Shown one piece after another: positions 26,172 to 39,525 of a stretch of 64,000 nt of DNA (position 1 is its first letter; each line of letters starts with the position of its first letter). Source of the stretch: Hippophae tibetana (Eukaryota; Streptophyta; Magnoliopsida; Rosales; Elaeagnaceae); contig CM072810.1 in NCBI GenBank assembly GCA_037013495.1, forward strand, positions 23,381,343-23,445,342, given 5' to 3'. The position numbers were made by a program, and so were the translations under genes. The notes beneath the pieces are model-generated. The model had not been told where the DNA came from. It did no database searches and saw only the letters and a list, made by a program, of their open reading frames with translations.

Positions 26172-29100
26172 TTGGTATTAGATTCATCATTTGACACAAT
26201 TGTGTCAAAAATAGCTTCACTCAGACCACTATACTTGATGTCAATAAAGTCAAGCTCTTTCCGTCAGCGAAAGTGGATAGCTATCATCTTGGAAACAAGT
26301 GATGCAGTTCGAATAATTTCCCAACTCATTCATTTAACAGTAAGTTCACAGGCCTTGTATATGGATTTAGCCAAGGTAACAATGGCTTGAAATGATAATG
26401 TAGGCTAACAACGATTTTCTCAATCTACTTTTTTCCCAAATAAGTGCATCCAAATTTTACGAGTAGTTGATAATGTTTGAAAAACCTGCATAGAATTTGT
26501 GCAAGGTTTCATCCTCTTGCATGATATAGAGTGCAAAATTTCTGTTCACCTACATATTTCTAGATTTATTTATTTTTGCTCAAATGCCTATATGAGTTGT
26601 CTCCAATATGTTTCAAGTTGCTTGGAAGAAATAAAACGGTAAATTCATTGAAATAATCTTTTTAGAGCTCGGATTACCTTTTTTTTAAATCCTAAAAAAA
26701 GGTTTATTCTTTCTAAGAAATTTAGTAAATCTGTGGCAAAGAATAGATATTTTCTCTTCATTTGTATTAGATTCATCATTTGACACAATTGTGTCAAAAA
26801 TAGCTTCACTCAGACCACTATACTTGATGTCTATAAAGTCAAGCTCTTTCCGTCTGCGAAAGTGGATAGCTATCATCTTTGAAACAAGTGATGCAGTTCG
26901 AATAATTTCCCAACTCATTCATTTAACAGTAAGTTCACAGGCCTTGTATATGGATTTAGCCAAGGTAACAATGGCTTGAAAATGGTAATGTAGGCTAACA
27001 ACGATTTTCTCAATCTACTTTTTTTTCCAAATAAGTGCATCCAAATTTTACGAGTAGTTGATAATGTTTGAAAAACCTGCATAGAATTTGTGCAAAGTTT
27101 CATCTTATTGCATGATATAGAGTGCACAATATTTGTTCACCTACATATTTCTAGATTTATTTATTTTTGCCCAAATGCCTATATGAGTGGTCTCCAAAAT
27201 GATTCAAGTTGCTTGGAAGAAATGAAATGGTAAATTCATTGAAATAATCATTTTAGAGCTCGGATTACCTTTTTTTTAAATCCTAAAAAAAGGTTTATTC
27301 TTTCTATGAAATTTAGTAAATCTGTGGCAAAGAATAGATATTTTCTCTTCATTGGTATTAGATTCATCATTTGACACAATTGTGTCAAAAATAGCTTCAC
27401 TCAGACCACTATACTTGATGTCAATAAAGTCAAGCTCTTTCCGTCTGCGAAAGTGGATAGCTATCATCTTTGAAACAAGTGATGCAGTTCGAATAATTTC
27501 CCAACTCATTCATTTAACAGTAAGTTCACAGGCCTTGTATATGGATTTAGCCAAGGTAACAATGGATTGAAAATGATGATGTACGCTAACAACGATTTTC
27601 TCAATCTACTTTTTTCCCAAATATGTGCATCCAAATTTTACGAGTAGTTGATAATGTTTGAAAAACCTGCATAGAATTTCTGCAAGGTTTCATCCTCTTG
27701 CATGATATACGGTTCAAAATTTCTGTTCACCTACATATTTCTAGATTTATTTATTTTTGCTCAAATGCCTATATGAGTGGTCTCCAAAATGTTTCAAGTT
27801 GCTTGGAAGAAATAAAATGGTAAATTAATTGAAATAATCTTTTTAGAACTCGGATTACCTTTTTTAAAATCCTAAAAAAAAAGGTTTATTCTTTCTAAGA
27901 AATTTAGTAAATCTCTGGCAAAGTATAGATATTTTGTCTTCATTGGTATTAGATTCATCATTTGACATAATTGTGTCAAAAATAGCTTTACTCAGACCAC
28001 TATACTTGATGTCAATAAAGTCAAGCTCTTTCCGTCTGCGAAAGTGGATAGCTATCATCTTGGAAACAAGTGATGCAGTTCGAATAATTTCCCAACTCAT
28101 TCATTTAACAGTAAGTGCACAGGCCTTGTATATGGATTTAGCCAAGGTAACAATGGCTTGAAAATGATAATGTAGGCTAACAACGATTTTCTCAATCTAC
28201 GTTTTTCCCAAATAAGTGCATCCAAATTTTACGAGTAGTTGATAATGTTTGAAAAACCTGCATAGAATTTGTGCAAGGTTTCATCCTCTTGCATGATATA
28301 GAGTGCAAAATTTCTGTTCACCTACATATTTCTAGATTTATTTATTTTTCCCCAAATGCCTATATGAGTGGTCTCCAAAATGATTCAAGTTGCTTGGAAG
28401 AAATGAAATGGTAAATTCATTGAAATAATCATTTAAAGCTCGGATTACCTTTTTTTTAAATCCTAAAAAAAGGTTTATTCTTTCTAAGAAATTTAGTAAA
28501 TCTGTGGCAAAGTATAGATATTTTCTCTTCATTGGTATTAGATTCATCATTTGACACAATTGTGTCAAAAATAGCTTCACTCAGACCACTATACTTGATG
28601 TCAATAAAGTCAAGCTCTTTCCGTCAGCGAAAGTGGATAGCTATCATCTTGGTAACAAGTGATGCAGTTCGAATAATTTCCCAACTCATTCATTTAACAG
28701 TAAGTTCACAGGCCTTGTATATGGATTTAGCCAAGGTAACAATGGATTGAAAATGATAATGTACGCTAACAACGATTTTCTCAATCTACTTTTTTCCCAA
28801 ATATGTGCATCCAAATTTTACGAGTAGTTGATAATGTTTGAAAAACCTGCATAGAATTTGTGCAAAATTTCATCCTCTTGCATGATATAGGGTGCAAAAT
28901 TTCTGTTCACCTACATATTTCTAGATTTATTTATTTTTGCTCAAATCCCTATATGAGTGGTCTCCAAAATGTTTCAAGTTGCTTGGAAGAAATAAAACGG
29001 TAAATTCATTGAAATAATCTTTTTAGAGCTCGGATTACCTTTTTTTAAATCCTAAAAAAAAGGTTTATTCTTTCTAAGAAATTTAGTAAATCTCTGGCAA

Positions 29101-31481
29101 AGTATAAATATTTTCTCTTCATTGGTATTAGATTCATAATTTGACACAATTGTGTCAAAAATAGCTTTACTCAGACCACTATACTTGATGTCAATAAAGT
29201 CAAGCTCTTTCCGTCAGCGAAAGTGGATAGCTATCATCTTGGAAACAAGTGATGCAGTTCGAATAATTTCCCAACTCATTCATTTAACAGTAAGTTCACA
29301 GGCCTTGTATATGGATTTAGCCAAGGTAACAATGGCTTGAAAATGGTAATGTAGGCTAACAACGATTTTCTCAATCTACTTTTTTTTCCAAATAAGTGCA
29401 TCCAAATTTACTAGTAGTTGATAATGTTTGAAAAACCTGCATAGAATTTGTGCAAGGTTTCATCCTCTTGCATGATATAGAGTGCAAAATTTCTGTTTAC
29501 CTACATATTTCTAGATTTATTTATTTTTGCTCAAATCCCTATATGAGTGGTCTCCAAAATGTTTCAAGTTGCTTGGAAGAAATAAAACGGTAAATTCATT
29601 GAAATAATCTTTTTAGAGCTCGGATTACCTTTTTTTAAATCCTAAAAAAAAGGTTTATTCTTCTAAGAAATTTAGTAAATCTCTGGCAAAGTATAAATAT
29701 TTTCTCTTCATTGGTATTAGATTCATAATTTGACACAATTGTGTCAAAAATAGCTTCACTCAGACCACTATACTTGATGTCAATAAAGTCAAGCTCTTTC
29801 CTGCAGCGAAGGTGGATAGCTATCATATTGGAAACAAGTGATGCAGTTCGAATAATTTCCCAACTCATTCATTTAACAGTAAGTTCACAGGCCTTGTATA
29901 TGGATTTAGCCAAGGTAACAATGGCTTGAAAATGGTAATGTAGGCTAACAACGATTTTCTCAATCTACTTTTTTTTCCAAATAAGTGCATCCAAATTTTA
30001 CGAGTAGTTGATAATGTTTGAAAAACCTGCATAGAATTTGTGCAAAGTTTCATCTTCTTGCATGATATAGAGTGTAAAATTTCTATTCACCTACATATTT
30101 CTAGATTTATTTATTTTTGCCCAAATGCCTATATGAGTGGTCTCCAAAATGATTCAAGTTGCTTGGAAGAAATGAAATGGTAAATTCATTGAAATAATCA
30201 TTTTAGAGCTCGGATTACCTTTTTTTTAAATCCTAAAAAAAGGTTTATTCTTTCTATGAAATTTAGTAAATCTGTGGCAAAGAATAGATATTTTCTCTTC
30301 ATTGGTATTAGATTCATCATTTGACACAATTGTGTCAAAAATAGCTTCACTCAGACCACTATACTTGATGTCAATAAAGTCAAGCTCTTTCCGTCTGCGA
30401 AAGTGGATAGCTATCATCTTTGAAACAAGTGATGCAGTTCGAATAATTTCCCAACTCATTCATTTAACAGTAAGTTCACAGGCCTTGTATATGGATTTAG
30501 CCAAGGTAACAATGGATTGAAAATGATGATGTACGCTAACAACGATTTTCTCAATCTACTTTTTTCCCAAATATGTGCATCCAAATTTTACGAGTAGTTG
30601 ATAATGTTTGAAAAACCTGCATAGAATTTCTGCAAGGTTTCATCCTCTTGCATGATATACGGTTCAAAATTTCTGTTCACCTACATATTTCTAGATTTAT
30701 TTATTTTTGCTCAAATGCCTATATGAGTGGTCTCCAAAATGTTTCAAGTTGCTTGGAAGAAATAAAATGGTAAATTAATTGAAATAATCTTTTTAGAACT
30801 CGGATTACCTTTTTTAAAATCCTAAAAAAAAAGGTTTATTCTTTCTAAGAAATTTAGTAAATCTCTGGCAAAGTATAGATATTTTCTCTTCATTGGTATT
30901 AGATTCATCATTTGACATAATTGTGTCAAAAATAGCTTTACTCAGACCACTATACTTGATGTCAATAAAGTCAAGCTCTTTCCGTCTGCGAAAGTGGATA
31001 GCTATCATCTTGGAAACAAGTGATGCAGTTCGAATAATTTCCCAACTCATTCATTTAACAGTAAGTGCACAGGCCTTGTATATGGATTTAGCCAAGGTAA
31101 CAATGGCTTGAAAATGATAATGTAGGCTAACAACGATTTTCTCAATCTACGTTTTTCCCAAATAAGTGCATCCAAATTTTACGAGTAGTTGATAATGTTT
31201 GAAAAACCTGCATAGAATTTGTGCAAGGTTTCATCCTCTTGCATGATATAGAGTGCAAAATTTCTGTTCACCTACATATTTCTAGATTTATTTATTTTTC
31301 CCCAAATGCCTATATGAGTGGTCTCCAAAATGATTCAAGTTGCTTGGAAGAAATGAAATGGTAAATTCATTGAAATAATCATTTAAAGCTCGGATTACCT
31401 TTTTTTTAAATCCTAAAAAAAGGTTTATTCTTTCTAAGAAATTTAGTAAATCTGTGGCAAAGTATAGATATTTTCTCTTCA
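26172..31481 (+). repeat. Nine-unit higher-order repeat, copy 2
   Basis: Anchors: 26172 Q, 26761 T, 27352 D, 27943 C, 28532 V, 29122 L, 29711 R, 30302 D, 30893 C. This is a full turn in the same order as 16733-22045. The C unit has a private attttgtcttc near 27935. The T unit here lacks the 5-bp deletion seen at 22635 and 36794, so it is closer in that respect to the turn at 16733. Confidence 0.87.
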
Positions 31482-32072
31482 TTGGTATTAGATTCATCAT
31501 TTGACACAATTGTGTCAAAAATAGCTTCACTCAGACCACTATACTTGATGTCAATAAAGTCAAGCTCTTTCCGTCAGCGAAAGTGGATAGCTATCATCTT
31601 GGTAACAAGTGATGCAGTTCGAATAATTTCCCAACTCATTCATTTAACAGTAAGTTCACAGGCCTTGTATATGGATTTAGCCAAGGTAACAATGGCTTGA
31701 AAATGGTAATGTAGGCTAACAACGATTTTCTCAATCTACTTTTTTTTCCAAATAAGTGCATCCAAATTTTACGAGTAGTTGATAATGTTTGAAAAACCTG
31801 CATAGAATTTGTGCAAAGTTTCATCTTCTTGCATGATATAGAGTGTAAAATTTCTATTCACCTACATATTTCTAGATTTATTTATTTTTGCCCAAATGCC
31901 TATATGAGTGGTCTCCAAAATGATTCAAGTTGCTTGGAAGAAATGAAATGGTAAATTCATTGAAATAATCATTTTAGAGCTCGGATTACCTTTTTTTTAA
32001 ATCCTAAAAAAAGGTTTATTCTTTCTATGAAATTTAGTAAATCTGTGGCAAAGAATAGATATTTTCTCTTCA
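31482..32072 (+). repeat. Recombinant monomer V/R
   Basis: The left half is V type (tcagcg, ttggtaacaag). By 31694 the unit reads ggcttgaaaatggtaatg, and it then has the R-type tail with catcttcttg, agtgtaaaa and ttctattcac. The switch lies between about 31602 and 31694. Normal order is V L R D C; fusing V to R removes two unit lengths, exactly the product of one unequal crossover in register. Confidence 0.85.
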
Positions 32073-35000
32073 TTGGTATTAGATTCATCATTTGACACAA
32101 TTGTGTCAAAAATAGCTTCACTCAGACCACTATACTTGATGTCAATAAAGTCAAGCTCTTTCCGTCTGCGAAAGTGGATAGCTATCATCTTTGAAACAAG
32201 TGATGCAGTTCGAATAATTTCCCAACTCATTCATTTAACAGTAAGTTCACAGGCCTTGTATATGGATTTAGCCAAGGTAACAATGGATTGAAAATGATGA
32301 TGTACGCTAACAACGATTTTCTCAATCTACTTTTTTCCCAAATATGTGCATCCAAATTTTACGAGTAGTTGATAATGTTTGAAAAACCTGCATAGAATTT
32401 CTGCAAGGTTTCATCCTCTTGCATGATATACGGTTCAAAATTTCTGTTCACCTACATATTTCTAGATTTATTTATTTTTGCTCAAATGCCTATATGAGTG
32501 GTCTCCAAAATGTTTCAAGTTGCTTGGAAGAAATAAAATGGTAAATTAATTGAAATAATCTTTTTAGAACTCGGATTACCTTTTTTAAAATCCTAAAAAA
32601 AAAGGTTTATTCTTTCTAAGAAATTTAGTAAATCTCTGGCAAAGTATAGATATTTTCTCTTCATTGGTATTAGATTCATCATTTGACATAATTGTGTCAA
32701 AAATAGCTTTACTCAGACCACTATACTTGATGTCAATAAAGTCAAGCTCTTTCCGTCTGCGAAAGTGGATAGCTATCATCTTGGAAACAAGTGATGCAGT
32801 TCGAATAATTTCCCAACTCATTCATTTAACAGTAAGTGCACAGGCCTTGTATATGGATTTAGCCAAGGTAACAATGGCTTGAAAATGATAATGTAGGCTA
32901 ACAACGATTTTCTCAATCTACGTTTTTCCCAAATAAGTGCATCCAAATTTTACGAGTAGTTGATAATGTTTGAAAAACCTGCATAGAATTTGTGCAAGGT
33001 TTCATCCTCTTGCATGATATAGAGTGCAAAATTTCTGTTCACCTACATATTTCTAGATTTATTTATTTTTCCCCAAATGCCTATATGAGTGGTCTCCAAA
33101 ATGATTCAAGTTGCTTGGAAGAAATGAAATGGTAAATTCATTGAAATAATCATTTAAAGCTCGGATTACCTTTTTTTTAAATCCTAAAAAAAGGTTTATT
33201 CTTTCTAAGAAATTTAGTAAATCTGTGGCAAAGTATAGATATTTTCTCTTCATTGGTATTAGATTCATCATTTGACACAATTGTGTCAAAAATAGCTTCA
33301 CTCAGACCACTATACTTGATGTCAATAAAGTCAAGCTCTTTCCGTCAGCGAAAGTGGATAGCTATCATCTTGGTAACAAGTGATGCAGTTCGAATAATTT
33401 CCCAACTCATTCATTTAACAGTAAGTTCACAGGCCTTGTATATGGATTTAGCCAAGGTAACAATGGATTGAAAATGATAATGTACGCTAACAACGATTTT
33501 CTCAATCTACTTTTTTCCCAAATATGTGCATCCAAATTTTACGAGTAGTTGATAATGTTTGAAAAACCTGCATAGAATTTGTGCAAAATTTCATCCTCTT
33601 GCATGATATAGGGTGCAAAATTTCTGTTCACCTACATATTTCTAGATTTATTTATTTTTGCTCAAATCCCTATATGAGTGGTCTCCAAAATGTTTCAAGT
33701 TGCTTGGAAGAAATAAAACGGTAAATTCATTGAAATAATCTTTTTAGAGCTCGGATTACCTTTTTTTAAATCCTAAAAAAAAGGTTTATTCTTTCTAAGA
33801 AATTTAGTAAATCTCTGGCAAAGTATAAATATTTTCTCTTCATTGGTATTAGATTCATAATTTGACACAATTGTGTCAAAAATAGCTTTACTCAGACCAC
33901 TATACTTGATGTCAATAAAGTCAAGCTCTTTCCGTCAGCGAAAGTGGATAGCTATCATCTTGGAAACAAGTGATGCAGTTCGAATAATTTCCCAACTCAT
34001 TCATTTAACAGTAAGTTCACAGGCCTTGTATATGGATTTAGCCAAGGTAACAATGGCTTGAAAATGGTAATGTAGGCTAACAACGATTTTCTCAATCTAC
34101 TTTTTTTTCCAAATAAGTGCATCCAAATTTACTAGTAGTTGATAATGTTTGAAAAACCTGCATAGAATTTGTGCAAGGTTTCATCCTCTTGCATGATATA
34201 GAGTGCAAAATTTCTGTTTACCTACATATTTCTAGATTTATTTATTTTTGCTCAAATCCCTATATGAGTGGTCTCCAAAATGTTTCAAGTTGCTTGGAAG
34301 AAATAAAACGGTAAATTCATTGAAATAATCTTTTTAGAGCTCGGATTACCTTTTTTTAAATCCTAAAAAAAAGGTTTATTCTTCTAAGAAATTTAGTAAA
34401 TCTCTGGCAAAGTATAAATATTTTCTCTTCATTGGTATTAGATTCATAATTTGACACAATTGTGTCAAAAATAGCTTCACTCAGACCACTATACTTGATG
34501 TCAATAAAGTCAAGCTCTTTCCTGCAGCGAAGGTGGATAGCTATCATATTGGAAACAAGTGATGCAGTTCGAATAATTTCCCAACTCATTCATTTAACAG
34601 TAAGTTCACAGGCCTTGTATATGGATTTAGCCAAGGTAACAATTGCTTGAAAATGGTAATGTAGGCTAACAACGATTTTCTCAATCTACTTTTTTTTCCA
34701 AATAAGTGCATCCAAATTTTACGAGTAGTTGATAATGTTTGAAAAACCTGCATAGAATTTGTGCAAAGTTTCATCTTCTTGCATGATATAGAGTGTAAAA
34801 TTTCTATTCACCTACATATTTCTAGATTTATTTATTTTTGCCCAAATGCCTATATGAGTGGTCTCCAAAATGATTCAAGTTGCTTGGAAGAAATGAAATG
34901 GTAAATTCATTGAAATAATCATTTTAGAGCTCGGATTACCTTTTTTTTAAATCCTAAAAAAAGGTTTATTCTTTCTATGAAATTTAGTAAATCTGTGGCA

Positions 35001-36204
35001 AAGAATAGATATTTTCTCTTCATTGGTATTAGATTCATCATTTGACACAATTGTGTCAAAAATAGCTTCACTCAGACCACTATACTTGATGTCAATAAAG
35101 TCAAGCTCTTTCCGTCTGCGAAAGTGGATAGCTATCATCTTTGAAACAAGTGATGCAGTTCGAATAATTTCCCAACTCATTCATTTAACAGTAAGTTCAC
35201 AGGCCTTGTATATGGATTTAGCCAAGGTAACAATGGATTGAAAATGATGATGTACGCTAACAACGATTTTCTCAATCTACTTTTTTCCCAAATATGTGCA
35301 TCCAAATTTTACGAGTAGTTGATAATGTTTGAAAAACCTGCATAGAATTTCTGCAAGGTTTCATCCTCTTGCATGATATACGGTTCAAAATTTCTGTTCA
35401 CCTACATATTTCTAGATTTATTTATTTTTGCTCAAATGCCTATATGAGTGGTCTCCAAAATGTTTCAAGTTGCTTGGAAGAAATAAAATGGTAAATTAAT
35501 TGAAATAATCTTTTTAGAACTCGGATTACCTTTTTTAAAATCCTAAAAAAAAAGGTTTATTCTTTCTAAGAAATTTAGTAAATCTCTGGCAAAGTATAGA
35601 TATTTTCTCTTCATTGGTATTAGATTCATCATTTGACATAATTGTGTCAAAAATAGCTTTACTCAGACCACTATACTTGATGTCAATAAAGTCAAGCTCT
35701 TTCCGTCTGCGAAAGTGGATAGCTATCATCTTGGAAACAAGTGATGCAGTTCGAATAATTTCCCAACTCATTCATTTAACAGTAAGTGCACAGGCCTTGT
35801 ATATGGATTTAGCCAAGGTAACAATGGCTTGAAAATGATAATGTAGGCTAACAACGATTTTCTCAATCTACGTTTTTCCCAAATAAGTGCATCCAAATTT
35901 TACGAGTAGTTGATAATGTTTGAAAAACCTGCATAGAATTTGTGCAAGGTTTCATCCTCTTGCATGATATAGAGTGCAAAATTTCTGTTCACCTACATAT
36001 TTCTAGATTTATTTATTTTTGCTCAAATGCCTATATGAGTGGTCTTTAAAATGTTTCAAGTTGCTTGGAAGAAATAAAACGGTAAATTCATTGAAATAAT
36101 CATTTTAGAACTCAGATTACCTTTTTTTTAAATCCTAAAAAAAAGGTTTATTATTTCTAAGAAATTTAGTAAATCTCTGGCAAAGTATAGATATTTTCTC
36201 TTCA
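31482..36204 (+). repeat. Higher-order repeat, eight-unit turn starting with a V/R hybrid
   Basis: Anchors: 31482 V/R hybrid, 32073 D, 32664 C, 33253 V, 33843 L, 34432 R, 35023 D, 35614 C. The block D C V at 30302-32072 repeats at 32073-33842 with a 1,771-bp offset, except that the first V changes to R-type sequence partway. The R unit at 34432 has a private acaattgcttg. The next turn starts with Q at 36205. Confidence 0.86.
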
Positions 36205-39200
36205 TTGGTATTAGATTCATCATTTGACACAATTGTGTCAAAAATAGCTTCACTCAGACCACTATACTTGATGTCAATAAAGTCAAGCTCTTTCCGTCAG
36301 CGAAAGTGGATAGCTATCATCTTGGAAACAAGTGATGCAGTTCGAATAATTTCCCAACTCATTCATTTAACAGTAAGTTCACAGGCCTTGTATATGGATT
36401 TAGCCAAGGTAACAATGGCTTGAAATGATAATGTAGGCTAACAACGATTTTCTCAATCTACTTTTTTCCCAAATAAGTGCATCCAAATTTTACGAGTAGT
36501 TGATAATGTTTGAAAAACCTGCATAGAATTTGTGCAAGGTTTCATCCTCTTGCATGATATAGAGTGCAAAATTTCTGTTCACCTACATATTTCTAGATTT
36601 ATTTATTTTTGCTCAAATGCCTATATGAGTTGTCTCCAATATGTTTCAAGTTGCTTGGAAGAAATAAAACGGTAAATTCATTGAAATAATCTTTTTAGAG
36701 CTCGGATTACCTTTTTTTTAAATCCTAAAAAAAGGTTTATTCTTTCTAAGAAATTTAGTAAATCTGTGGCAAAGAATAGATATTTTCTCTTCATTTGTAT
36801 TAGATTCATCATTTGACACAATTGTGTCAAAAATAGCTTCACTCAGACCACTATACTTGATGTCTATAAAGTCAAGCTCTTTCCGTCTGCGAAAGTGGAT
36901 AGCTATCATCTTTGAAACAAGTGATGCAGTTCGAATAATTTCCCAACTCATTCATTTAACAGTAAGTTCACAGGCCTTGTATATGGATTTAGCCAAGGTA
37001 ACAATGGCTTGAAAATGGTAATGTAGGCTAACAACGATTTTCTCAATCTACTTTTTTTTCCAAATAAGTGCATCCAAATTTTACGAGTAGTTGATAATGT
37101 TTGAAAAACCTGCATAGAATTTGTGCAAAGTTTCATCTTATTGCATGAAGTGCACAATATTTGTTCACCTACATATTTCTAGATTTATTTATTTTTGCCC
37201 AAATGCCTATATGAGTGGTCTCCAAAATGATTCAAGTTGCTTGGAAGAAATGAAATGGTAAATTCATTGAAATAATCATTTTAGAGCTCGGATTACCTTT
37301 TTTTTAAATCCTAAAAAAAGGTTTATTCTTTCTATGAAATTTAGTAAATCTGTGGCAAAGAATAGATATTTTCTCTTCATTGGTATTAGATTCATCATTT
37401 GACACAATTGTGTCAAAAATAGCTTCACTCAGACCACTATACTTGATGTCAATAAAGTCAAGCTCTTTCCGTCTGCGAAAGTGGATAGCTATCATCTTTG
37501 AAACAAGTGATGCAGTTCGAATAATTTCCCAACTCATTCATTTAACAGTAAGTTCACAGGCCTTGTATATGGATTTAGCCAAGGTAACAATGGATTGAAA
37601 ATGATGATGTACGCTAACAACGATTTTCTCAATCTACTTTTTTCCCAAATATGTGCATCCAAATTTTACGAGTAGTTGATAATGTTTGAAAAACCTGCAT
37701 AGAATTTCTGCAAGGTTTCATCCTCTTGCATGATATACGGTTCAAAATTTCTGTTCACCTACATATTTCTAGATTTATTTATTTTTGCTCAAATGCCTAT
37801 ATGAGTGGTCTCCAAAATGTTTCAAGTTGCTTGGAAGAAATAAAATGGTAAATTAATTGAAATAATCTTTTTAGAACTCGGATTACCTTTTTTAAAATCC
37901 TAAAAAAAAAGGTTTATTCTTTCTAAGAAATTTAGTAAATCTCTGGCAAAGTATAGATATTTTCTCTTCATTGGTATTAGATTCATCATTTGACATAATT
38001 GTGTCAAAAATAGCTTTACTCAGACCACTATACTTGATGTCAATAAAGTCAAGCTCTTTCCGTCTGCGAAAGTGGATAGCTATCATCTTGGAAACAAGTG
38101 ATGCAGTTCGAATAATTTCCCAACTCATTCATTTAACAGTAAGTGCACAGGCCTTGTATATGGATTTAGCCAAGGTAACAATGGCTTGAAAATGATAATG
38201 TAGGCTAACAACGATTTTCTCAATCTACGTTTTTCCCAAATAAGTGCATCCAAATTTTACGAGTAGTTGATAATGTTTGAAAAACCTGCATAGAATTTGT
38301 GCAAGGTTTCATCCTCTTGCATGATATAGAGTGCAAAATTTCTGTTCACCTACATATTTCTAGATTTATTTATTTTTCCCCAAATGCCTATATGAGTGGT
38401 CTCCAAAATGATTCAAGTTGCTTGGAAGAAATGAAATGGTAAATTCATTGAAATAATCATTTAAAGCTCGGATTACCTTTTTTTTAAATCCTAAAAAAAG
38501 GTTTATTCTTTCTAAGAAATTTAGTAAATCTGTGGCAAAGTATAGATATTTTCTCTTCATTGGTATTAGATTCATCATTTGACACAATTGTGTCAAAAAT
38601 AGCTTCACTCAGACCACTATACTTGATGTCAATAAAGTCAAGCTCTTTCCGTCAGCGAAAGTGGATAGCTATCATCTTGGTAACAAGTGATGCAGTTCGA
38701 ATAATTTCCCAACTCATTCATTTAACAGTAAGTTCACAGGCCTTGTATATGGATTTAGCCAAGGTAACAATGGATTGAAAATGATAATGTACGCTAACAA
38801 CGATTTTCTCAATCTACTTTTTTCCCAAATATGTGCATCCAAATTTTACGAGTAGTTGATAATGTTTGAAAAACCTGCATAGAATTTGTGCAAAATTTCA
38901 TCCTCTTGCATGATATAGGGTGCAAAATTTCTGTTCACCTACATATTTCTAGATTTATTTATTTTTGCTCAAATCCCTATATGAGTGGTCTCCAAAATGT
39001 TTCAAGTTGCTTGGAAGAAATAAAACGGTAAATTCATTGAAATAATCTTTTTAGAGCTCGGATTACCTTTTTTTAAATCCTAAAAAAAAGGTTTATTCTT
39101 TCTAAGAAATTTAGTAAATCTCTGGCAAAGTATAAATATTTTCTCTTCATTGGTATTAGATTCATAATTTGACACAATTGTGTCAAAAATAGCTTTACTC

Positions 39201-39525
39201 AGAGCACTATACTTGATGTCAATAAAGTCAAGCTCTTTCCGTCAGCGAAAGTGGATAGCTATCATCTTGGAAACAAGTGATGCAGTTCGAATAATTTCCC
39301 AACTCATTCATTTAACAGTAAGTTCACAGGCCTTGTATATGGATTTAGCCAAGGTAACAATGGCTTGAAAATGGTAATGTAGGCTAACAACGATTTTCTC
39401 AATCTACTTTTTTTTCCAAATAAGTGCATCCAAATTTACTAGTAGTTGATAATGTTTGAAAAACCTGCATAGAATTTGTGCAAGGTTTCATCCTCTTGCA
39501 TGATATAGAGTGCAAAATTTCTGTT
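36205..39525 (+). repeat. Higher-order repeat, partial turn Q T D C V A
   Basis: Anchors: 36205 Q, 36794 T (586 bp, 5-bp deletion), 37380 D, 37971 C, 38560 V, 39150 A. This matches 22046-25366, including the 5-bp deletion and the cagagc variant of the A unit. It is followed by an L unit at 39739 rather than by H. Confidence 0.87.
37144..37153 (+). other. 5-bp deletion marker in T unit, second occurrence
   Basis: Same loss of tatag as at 22985-22994, giving the 586-bp spacing from 36794 to 37380. A shared deletion at the same base is better explained by descent from one event than by two independent losses. Confidence 0.93.

Larger units (their letters stand above)
31860..39525 (+). repeat. 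Long segmental duplication within the array, copy 2 (7.67 kb)
   Basis: Partner of 17700-25366. The left flank is the tail of the V/R hybrid unit and the right flank an L unit. In copy 1 the flanks are a T tail and an H unit. The two copies are not adjacent: 6.5 kb of related higher-order turns separates them, so the duplication is part of a larger 24-unit register. Confidence 0.85.
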
